Of a stretch of 64,000 bases of DNA, positions 50,962 to 61,633 are shown piece by piece. Below the pieces are notes generated by a model that was not told the DNA's origin, did no database searches, and was given only the letters and a program-made list of their open reading frames with translations. The stretch is from Mesotaenium endlicherianum (lineage: Eukaryota > Streptophyta > Zygnematophyceae > Zygnematales > Mesotaeniaceae): the NCBI GenBank assembly GCA_009602735.1, contig WELA01007774.1:667850-731849 (forward strand). Direction: 5' to 3'. How positions within the stretch are numbered: the stretch's first letter is position 1; every line of letters starts with the position of its first letter. A program made the position numbers and the translations under genes.

Positions 50962-53900
50962 CGCGCGGGTGCGACGTGCAAGGGTGGTTTGCGCGTGCAT
51001 GCGTGTGCGTGTGCGTGTGCGTGGGGGGCAGGGGTAGAGATGGTTGTGTGCATCCAAGAGTGTGTGCGCGGGTGGGTGGGTGCGTGTGGGTGTGCCCGGA
51101 TGTCTAGGATGAGACGCGGGAGTGTGCGGCCTTTTTTTGGAATGGGGGGGGACCGGGGGGGGGGATGTGTGAGTGAAGAAGTGGTTGTCTGCATGTGTTG
51201 GTGTGCGTTTGCAGGCGCATGCGCGTTCATGGATGTTAGTGAACTGGACAGGGCTAGTAGTTTACAGCAAGACGCATGCTCGTCCTTGTTCGTTGGCCTA
51301 CGCCTAATTTGATGTATGTGCTTGTTTGTACATGCATGTGAATTCGTTCAAGTGTATGTGTGTCTGTGTATTCATGTGTGTGTGCGTGCGTGGGTGCAAG
51401 GGTGTGCTTACACCTACATGTGCATGTATGTAGGGGTTTGAGATTAAGATGCCTAAGTGTGCAGGATGCAGTAGTGTGTGCAAGGGGGAAGGGGGGGGGG
51501 GGGGGTTTGCGAACGATTGTGCTGGTGCATGTGCGTAAGTGTGGGGGTGGATGTGCATGCGCGCATGTGCGCCTGCATACGATAGCGTTGCGTGTACTGG
51601 GTCATCCCTGTCAGCCCCGTTGTCAGCACAGTGTGCATGATTGCTGAAGGGCTCTCTGGGGTCTCGGATGGCTTCCTCGCAGCCGGGCATCTACGTCGCG
51701 GGAAAGGGCAAGCCCAAAGAGGGGAAGGGACCCCAGGTGTTGTGCTCGGGTGTCATCATGAAGCGGTTTCGCCTCGTCCCACGTGGCACACAGGTAGGTG
51801 ATCACGCGTCTTGCCTTGTTTTTGGATGCATGGTGCGGATCTTCCTCTTGGCTGCTCTTCCCTTGGGCCTCTGGGCGGAAAGCAAGCATAGGGTGTCTCT
51901 ATCAAGTGTTTACCAGCGTCTCTTGTGCGATGTAACGAGGATAGAATGGGAGTGTTTGTGGACTGGCAGCGTGCTCTGTGAGGGACTGACGTAACTTTGT
52001 TGCGAGTTAAGACGTGCTGTCACATGTGTCATGGCATTCAATTCAGTTGGCTTCCCTCGTGCGCACTTGAGTGGCCTGAAGTGATGTTGAGTGGCATCAA
52101 GTGATGTTATGCAGCAAGTGTTGCTCCGCGGCGGTGACAAGTGGCAGCAGGTGAGATTCTAGTGCCTCACCTCACGAGCGGATGAAGCATGCCCTGCGCC
52201 GGAGTGCTGTGCTGGCCAGGTGGACATCGCCGCGCGAGGAGCGGCCCTGAGCGCCAACGTGGGGGCGCGCGTCAACATCCTCGCCAGCACCGTCCGTGAC
52301 AACTACGCGGTACGAGCTTTTGTCGCCTTCGCCTTAACGATTGGCGCTGCTGTTGAGTGCATACGCGTGTTCACACGAGGTTCTCTGCCCCCCCTGATTT
52401 CGAGGTGAGGCGGAGGGAGTTCGGGTGGGTGGGTGTGGCTGGCTGGCTGGCTGGGGGTGCGCTTGCTGGATTGTCGTGCCTGTCCAAGGCCCAGTGTGGA
52501 TGCGGGGGTGATAGTCAGCGGAGTGCACTCTCTGGAGGTTTTCCTTCCACCTCTGCTGGTGACACGTGCTGCATGCTGTTCGGCATATGCGTGCAGGCTG
52601 CGGGGGGCGCGCTTCAGTCCACAGGACGGTCCCAGATGTACCTGTGCCAAGTCGCCTTTGCTGGCAACGGAGCGGACCCTGCCGCAGGCCTGGCCGGGGT
52701 GCAGGTACACACACCACCCCAGGGTCGACTTGTGTCTGTCGTGCTCATTTGAGAAGCACCTCCGGTGGGGGCCCTGGGCCGCCAAGAGCCGGCTCCGTCT
52801 GCCGCATCGCACAGTCGGTGCTAGGGAGACTCTGCCAACTGCAGCTGCTGCTGCAACAGATGCTGCCGGAACTGCCAAATGGCCAAGTGCACCCCGAGTA
52901 GTGGTTGGCCACAAGAAATTTGAATGTTCGACTTCTCTTACTCACTCAGTTGCCCGCTTCCTCCACCTGCCTGCTATTGCAGGCTTTCTCTGCGCAGGAC
53001 GTGTGGGTGGGTAATCTGTCGGGCCTCGTCATGCTGAGCCGGAGCTCGCCAGCTGCCGTCAGCGGCAACCTCACCTCCTCCATTGTGGACGACCCGACTA
53101 AGCTCCAGTCGTGCCCCAGCGTGGCCCCCAAGTCCCCTCCCCCTCCTCCTGCTCCTCCTCCTCCTTACCGCCTGTCTTCACCCTTTAGTGCCCCCATCCC
53201 TCAATCTCGAGCACCTCTTGCTTCCTCACCTCCACCTTCTCCAGCGATTCCTTTTGGTCCCCTGGCATCCCATCCTCTAGCGCCCTCACTACAAGAGCTT
53301 GCGCCTCCAACTCCCCCTGGTACTCACCCTCCCTCTGGTCCACCGCCACAGGACCTTGCACCGCCAACTTCCTCCGGTAGTCTCCCTCCCTCTGGTCACC
53401 CACCCTCTGCTCCATCACCAATGCAAGGGCTCGCGCTGCCTACTGCCCTCGGGAGTCAGCCTCCTTTTGCTCTGCCGCCACCCGATGCCTCGGGGACTCA
53501 GCCTCTTTCTGGGGCGTTGCCCCCAGCTGCCCCTGCGAGTCAGCCACCTCCTGCTCTTCCGCCACCGGCTGCTCCTGGGAGTCAAACTCCGTCTGCACAA
53601 CTGCCTCCAGCTGCCTCTGGGGATCAGCCTCCTTCGTCTCCGCCACTGGCTGCCCTGCTACCACCGGTTGCCCTTCAGAGTCAGCCTCCCCCTGCGACGT
53701 CGCCACTGGCTGCCCAGGCGTTGCCGCAGCCGTCTGGCCCTGGGGGTCGGCCTCCTCCTGCGACGTAGCCCCCCGCTACCCAGGCGTCGCCGCCGCTGGC
53801 TACCCTTAGGAATCATCCTCCCCCTGCGACGTTGCCCCCCGCTGCCCAGGCGTCGCTGCCGCCGGCTACTCTTAGGAATCAGCCTCCCCCTGCAACGTTG

Positions 53901-55838
53901 CCCCCGGTTGCCCAGGCGTTGCCGCCGCCGGCTACCCTTAGGAATCAGCCTCCTTCTGCGACGTTGCCCCCCGCCCAGGTGTCGCCGCCGCCGGCTACCC
54001 TTAGGAATCAGCCTCCCCCTGCGAGGTCGCCACCGGCGGCCCAGGCTACGCCGCCGCCAGCTGGCCCTGGGGGTCAGCCTCCCCCTGCGACGTCGCCACC
54101 GGCTGGCCAGGCGTCGCCGCCGCCGGCTGGCCCTGGGGGTCAGCATCCCCCGCCACCGGCTGGCCAGGTGTCGCCGCAGCCGGCTGGCCCTGGGGGTCAC
54201 CCTCCTCTTGCGACGTCCCCCCCCGCTGCCCAGGGGTTTTCGCCTCCGGCTACCCTTAGGAATCAGCCTCCTCCTGCGACGTCGTCACTGGCAGTCCAGG
54301 CGTCGCCGTCGCCGGCTGGCCCTGGGGGTCAGCCTCCTCCTGCGACGTTGCCACCGGCTGCCCAGGCGTCGCCGCCGCCGGCTGGCCCTGGGGCTCAGCC
54401 TCCTCCTGCGACGTCGCCACCGGCTGGCCAGGTGTCGCCGCCGCCGGCTGGCCCTGGGGGTCAGCCTCCCTCGCCAGCGGCTGGCCAGGTGTCGCCGCAG
54501 CCGGCTGGCCCTGGGGGTCAGCCTTCTCCTGCGACGTCGCCACCGGCTGCCCAGGCGTCGCCGCCGCCGGCTGCGCCTGGGAGTCAGCCTCCCCCGCCAC
54601 CGGCTGGCCAGGTGTCGCCGCCGCCCGCTGTCCCTGGGGGTCAGCCTTCTCCTGCGACGTCGCCACCGGCTGGCCAGGCTTCGCCGCCGCCCGCTGGCCC
54701 TGGGGGTCAGCCTCCTCCTGCTACGTTGCCCCCCACTGTCCAGGCGTCGCCGCTGCCGGCTGGCCCTGGGGGTCAGCCTCCTCCTGCGACGTCGCCACCG
54801 GCTGCCCAGGCGTCGCCGCCGCCGGCTGCGCCTGGGAGTCAGCCTCCCCCGCCACCGGCTGGCCAGGTGTCGCCGCCGCCCGCTGTCCCTGGGGGTCAGC
54901 CTCCTCCTGCGACGTCGCCACCGGCTGGCCAGGCTTCGCCGCCGCCCGCTGGCCCCGGGGGTCAGCCTCCTCCTGCTACGTTGCCCCCCACTGTCCAGGC
55001 GTCGCCGCCGCCGGCTGGCCCTGGGGGTCAGCCTCCTCCTGCGACGTCGCCACCGGCTGCCCAGGCGTCGCCGCCGCCGGCTGCGCCTAGGAGTCAGCCT
55101 CCCCCGCCACCGGCTGGCCAGGTGTCGCCGCCGCCCATTGTCCCCGGGGGTCAGCCTCCCCCGCCAGCGGCTGGCCAGGTGTCGCCGCAGCCGGCTGGCC
55201 CTGGGGGTCAGCCTCCTCCTGCGACGTCGCCACCGGCTGCCCAGGCGTCGCCGCCGCCGGCTGGCCCTGGGGGTCAGCCTCCCCCTGCGACGTCGCCACC
55301 GGTTGGCCAGGCGTCGCCGCCCCCGGCTGCCCCTCGGAGTCAGCCTCCCCCTGCGATGTCGCCACCAGCTGCCCATGCGTCGCCGCTGCTGGCTGCCCCT
55401 GGGAATCAGCCTCCCCCTGCGACGTCGCCACCAGCTGGCCAGGCGTTGCCGCCGCCGGCTGCCCCTTGGAGTCGGCCTCCTCCTGCAACGCTGCCTCCAG
55501 CTGTCCCTGGCCTGCTGCCTCCCCACATCCTTCACCCCCCGCCCCTCTCTTCCCCTCCACCTCCGTCCCGCTCCCCATCCCTTTCTTCCCCGCCCCCGGC
55601 CTCAACCCCTCCGCCTGTAGCTCCTCCCCGGGTGTGCTTGGATAAGAGTGCATGTTATACCGCTGCATATTACTGCTATCTTCAAGGCAATTGCGCAGCC
55701 TACCTAAGCAGTGATTGCACCTGTTGCTACCCTCAATGCTCGGGCTGCCCCACAACCGGCTGCACAAGCTGTACTGTTTCATCAAGTTCTGCGAGGACAT
55801 TCTATAATACTTACGCATTTGGGAGCGTCTGTGAATGA
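49053..55838 (+). CDS. Host gene 1: secreted EGF-like / beta-helix / proline-rich protein (spliced)
   Basis: Probable exons: 49053-49128 (signal peptide MALSLSKLMTALVVISVVAHA), optional 49299-49393, 50035-50163 (EGF-like, CTGVVCGVNSAC ... CQCRGGYVTQGKRC, phase 1-1), 50406-50671, 51683-51793, 52220-52309, 52597-52704 and 52983-55838. All joins have GT-AG ends and fitting phases. Exons from 50406 to 53100 read as a right-handed beta-helix like pectin lyase folds (FNVSSTIKIEKSLRFQ, YGIRVFGTSKLKVSFRGLTF, ARVNILASTVRDN). The last exon adds about 780 residues of Pro-rich repeat and a Cys-rich tail (CYTAAYYCYLQGNCAAYL...). Likely an extracellular matrix glycoprotein. An in-frame TAG at 53766 splits the repeat. 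Exon 2 and possible exons between 49600 and 49800 are uncertain. Confidence 0.7.
50928..51590. repeat. GT-rich low-complexity intron sequence
   Basis: An intron of gene 1 with (TG)n at about 50930-50960, many GTGTGCG and GTGGGTG units, and poly-G runs near 51146-51170 and 51491-51507. Open frames in this stretch are due to the repeat. The corresponding intron of gene 2 (63440-64000) has the same character, so the composition predates or has followed the duplication. Confidence 0.8.
53300..55510 (+). repeat. Coding minisatellite, 66-base proline-rich unit
   Basis: The main unit is 66 bases (22 residues), for example GQASPPPAGPGGQPPPATSP plus PA. Units are irregular at 53300-53690 and regular from about 53690. 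A higher-order 255-base (85-residue) repeat begins at 54601, 54856 and 55111. Pro-Pro-rich motifs interleaved with Ala, Thr and Ser fit hydroxyproline-rich, O-glycosylated wall proteins. Because the units are multiples of three and GC-rich, several other frames on both strands are open too. Confidence 0.9.
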
Positions 55839-58371
55839 GGTGCCTTGGCCTCAAGGTCGCTCTGAGTTTGGAGACGTGACAATTGGTGCTCTTGTATTGG
55901 CTCACCGTGACAGGAGCTGCTGCTCCTCTCCCTAGCGGTGGAGTCCAGCTCCGATCGTCGCACAGAGAGCCTGTGGGCTTGGAAAGGTCCGACCTGCGCA
56001 GCTGGAAGACGAGTGGCATGTTCCCAGTGGTCCACAGAGAAAGGGACAGGTCGTCATCAGTCGCAGGGGTGGAAGCGCACAGCTGCATGGGCACGCTGAC
56101 CGAGGAGGTTGGCACCAAGAGGAGCAGCTGACACCTATGTGGGCTTTTAGGATGAGAGGGAGGACGATTTGGGAGCAGACAGAGCCGCCCCCTCTCTCTC
56201 TCTTTCTTGGGAGTGCGATGAGAGCCAGGTGGAGGAGGGGTGCTGCTCCCCTCCTAGCACTTCCCTCCGCCGCTACTTTCACCTAGGGGACGATACTCGG
56301 GCCATTGTAGGAGCCTTTTTGGAACAGGAAAGCTGTGGGAGCATAGTTGGAAGCATAAGAGGCTCTTGCACAAAGAGAGGATGCGCTGGCGGGGAGAGCC
56401 ACACGACGACAGTGAGTTGCGACCCTCCCTCCATTCCCGTCCCCCCATCGTCTCTATTTGTGTGCGTGTATATATGCTCTTAACCATGTAGTCTCTGGAA
56501 GGGGTCCCAGAGAGACTTGCTTTACCACAAGCTAGCAAGATGCATGCACTGCACGCGCACACTCAGAGATCTGCGTCCATTATGTCAGCAGGAGCTCTAC
56601 TCGCCTCCCACCTCGCCAAAAGTAGGCCAGCGTTTTCTACACCCGTGCTCATCTGTGTCGTGCTACTGCTTTTGTCATTCTTTGTTTCTCTTCTTTGTAA
56701 TGGTTGCTCACTTTGTGCGAGTTTTGATGTGCAAGTATTTCCTGTGGTTGGATGGAATAGCTTTTGTACTTTTTCTTTTGGAAGCCGAGCATCTTTGTGT
56801 GCACGGCGTATGTCGCGGGGAGCACCTTTTCAGGCAGCTAAGGCTTCCGGTGCTGTGGACTCACGGAAGGATGGCAGTACCGTCGTGACGTCGTGGCAGA
56901 CAAAGATTGAGCCTGAGCTGTCGTGTTGCTTCTCTTGGGTGCGTGCCGCCTGGCTGCGCAGGTGGCGGTCCGTGAGGCAGCGCTGAAGGTACTCCAACTA
57001 CTGCGCTGGGGGCAGGCTGCCAGCAGGGCCCAGGCCCTCTAGAAGCCAGAGAGACTGAATATATATTTTTTGCAATATGAGTCTAGGTATTGACAATCTC
57101 AAGCTAATACTAGGGCTAGGGTGGCATGTGTGGTGCTCTTGCAGAGTGTGGTGCTCTTGCAGAATTTTACGTTCTAATAATATTGGAGTTGTTTCTCATT
57201 CCCGCTTGTGGCGCTCATGTGGCGCATCACATCTCTAGCTCTGCACTTTTTACAATCAGTTCTCCAAGGTTGACATGGAAGAATCAACGGCTTCTACAAC
57301 CAACTTTGATTTGAACTGGCCTATGCACTCAGAGCAGAAAAGGTTCGCCTGGTACAACTACAATTCTTCTCTTGTAAAATTCTTCTCTTGACTTTGCACA
57401 GAGCAGGCCCTTCTTTCTGTAAGTCTCAACTGGCTTTCACACTCAAGTAACCCATGCAACTTGATAGGTGTATCCGTATGGGTGGTGTATGTTTATATGG
57501 TACACCTTATCGGCAAGGTAGCTGCAAGCCAGGTATAGCTCTACATGAACGTGCTCAACCAGCGCTTCGCAGTCATTTGTGTAAAGCAACTCCAAGGAGA
57601 AGAAGAGCGAACATGTATGATGGCTATATCTTTGTCTATCCAGTCCTGACCTAATCTCCTACTTGGTTTGCAAATTGGTACAAATATTATATTGCTCGGA
57701 GCACTAAGCTCGTAGAGGAATATATTTCAGCTGATGTGTTTATCATGTTTTGACACAGCCTCAAATAAGAGAAGACGAACTTTTTGAGTAACATGTCTTC
57801 CAGTGTGAAGTTAGAAGGGAGAGGGAAATTGATCATACATACAGACTACAAAGTTATGGGCTCCTGACAACGACAGGATGATATGTACTTATGCGGCAAA
57901 ATCTAGTTGCAAACTCAAAGCGCTGAGGCGCCCATTGCATGACCCATTTGCCCATAGAGGCCGCGCAAGTCTGACACGCTTCACGCTCTGATAGCTCGCC
58001 TTGGTGACAGAAGATGGAAGAGACTACACAAAGAGCGTCTCGACTCTCCAACACCGTGCTCCGACATCTTGCGCGCAGCACGGTAATTGTGATTGGAGAA
58101 AACGTGTAATGATGTGAAAAAAGTTCCTCACTCTTATGCTAATACGATGTACACCTACATTCTGAGATCTCCTTCACATAAGATTCCCTGCTGTTTCCCC
58201 AACCCCACCCCCCAAAACGCCCTACGGCCGGCACCACGCCACCCTCCGAGCACAGGCCCGCACCACTTGCAAAATGATAAGAATGTATAACTACAATGAG
58301 AGAGAAGGTAACCTCTCATCCGTCCTCACACATGCACGCCTTTGTTTCTTTGAGCACAAGCGAGAGTACTT
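55839..58371. other. Intergenic region downstream of gene 1
   Basis: No gene is convincingly supported. A plus-strand frame at 56540-56986 has one hydrophobic stretch (PVLICVVLLLLSFFVSLLC) after an arbitrary start and may be chance or an exon. 57000-58080 is ordinary-composition DNA without recognisable content. Confidence 0.4.
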
Positions 58372-59970
58372 GTGGACACACATGTGCACATGGACACACC
58401 ACATCCTCGACAGAAACTGGACATAGGCCTGCCTGGCTATGCCCGAGCTCACTCAAACGTCACATTACTAAACCCGCATCGTAGCCCCCCAGTGGTGCGA
58501 GCCTCCCCAGGGGACAAGGCCGAGGCCGACACCGAGGCTGAGGCTGAGGCAGAGGAGGAGAGGTAAGCATTGACGCAAAAGTTGCTGATACTTCCGACAA
58601 CTATTACATGACACAGGAAATTTCAGAAGGCTCCTGATCACCCGCTTCTGGCGCCACTCAGGCTCAACCAACACACCACGGGACGCAAGATATGTGCAGA
58701 CCCCCCAACTCCTCCAAGAGCATATCTGTGTAGTGTCCCTTGTTCTCAGCACTGACCTGGCCCATCTCCCCCGTGTAAAAAGGGTTCATCGTCACACTGG
58801 GAGTGCGACGGCCCACGAGAAAACAGGCAGCCACCCACCCCCCACCCCCCTTCCCCCCTTTCATGCAAGAAAGGCCCTAGCTTCTGGCAGCAGCAGCAGC
58901 CCAGCTAGCCCAGACAGCCCACCAGCCCAGAGGCGGCGTGCTCCGTCCCCCCCCACACGAGCGAGCGCGGTGGCGTGCTAGTGCTAGCAAGCAGGCGGAG
59001 CCGTGGCATTGCTGAGCGCGCATGCACGCGCGCCCCGTGCTTGCAGAAGCTACACGTGTCTCGATTGCTGCTTGCTGGTGACCTCTTCCCCTCCCTCCCT
59101 CCCACCCTCCCTCCCTCCCGCATGCAACGGGGCTGGGGCAGCCCCCCCCCTTCGTGGCTTGGTAGACTGAGCTGCTCCTGCAGGCGTGTGCTGTGCGTCC
59201 CACCCGGCTGCAGCGACAACGACAGTGGCTGTGGCCGAGACCACGGGTGCGCCGACTCCTCGGTCGCGTCCTGCTCACTCTCTGCCTCCTACTCCCACTA
59301 CCCCCAGGAAACACCCAACTGAGGGCCCACAAAACGCAAGCAAGGGAAGCAAAGTGGGGGGGGGGGGCGGGAAGAGGGGGTATCGGAGTTGTTTGCTGCG
59401 TACAAACCAGTCTCTTGCAGCAGCGACTTTGGCAAGAGGCCCTGTCTGCGCTTTGTGTGTGTGCTGCGTGTGCGCGTTGTTACACGTGTGTGTAGGCATA
59501 GGTGTGCAGGCCACTTGTTTGCCCCCCCCTTGCAGCCCCGCTCCAGCTCTCAGTCCCACATGAAGAATGCTGTCGTCCATCAGAGAGGCTGTGCAGCCGG
59601 TCTCTCACCGCCCGGTGCGCAAGCGCGGCCGCCACGCTCAAGGGTGGTGCCGACGCCCCCCCTGAGGGCACAGGCGACGTCATCATCTCGCACACGATGA
59701 AGCGCTGCGGCATCGCCGTGCGCAGCACCGAGTGCGTCAGCAGCCATGGCATGCCCCTTTCCCTCGTTCCCATTCACACACGTGGCGGCACTGGACTGCC
59801 CGCAGTTCCTGCGTCCATACCTGCCCCTAGCATCTTCTCTCCCTCCCTCACTCGCCCGCTCTCTCGCTTGCTCGCTCCAGAGCTAAGAATCCTCCCATAC
59901 GAGCTCGTGGGAATTACGTGCTCTCTTGACATCACCCCTCTCAACGCTGCATCCCCTAGCTAGAAGCTGC
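58372..59970 (+). other. Possible exons of an unidentified gene
   Basis: An Ala/Glu-rich frame (DKAEADTEAEAEAEEER) ends exactly at a donor-like GTAAGC at 58564. Later plus-strand pieces look coding: 59170-59330 (CVPPGCSDNDSGCGRDHGCAD, Cys-rich) and 59502-59760 (GDVIISHTMKRCGIAVRSTECV), each preceded by pyrimidine-rich CAG acceptors. I could not chain them into one phase-consistent gene, and no family is recognised. Poly-G and poly-C runs complicate the frames. Confidence 0.25.
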
Positions 59971-60231
59971 GCAGCACAGCATATGCCTAGCACACATTCT
60001 TTAAAGGCCTGCATGTATTTGTGAAGCCATCAGGCAGCGCTGGGAAACCTCCTTTGCAGACTAATCTGGTTTGCCCCAAAGGGTAATAGTATAGGCTGCA
60101 ATTTACCTACTACTTTCCAGTCTCCGTAATAAGTCCTGTGCCAGGATGATAGAGCGCTGAAACTTATGAATAGGTCTGTCAAGTGCTGGTGTTTCCCCCC
60201 TTGATCACCTGCTAAGGCTTCTAGCAACCTC

Positions 60232-61633
<1,402 letters not shown>

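Noticed and set aside
53299-55620. Long Arg/Leu-rich and antisense open frames across the proline-rich repeat
   Set aside because: By-products of a GC-rich repeat with unit length divisible by three; the Pro-rich frame is the one continuous with the beta-helix exons and the Cys-rich end.
56540-56986. 148-codon frame with a hydrophobic stretch
   Set aside because: No homology recognised, no splice or paralogue support; could be chance.
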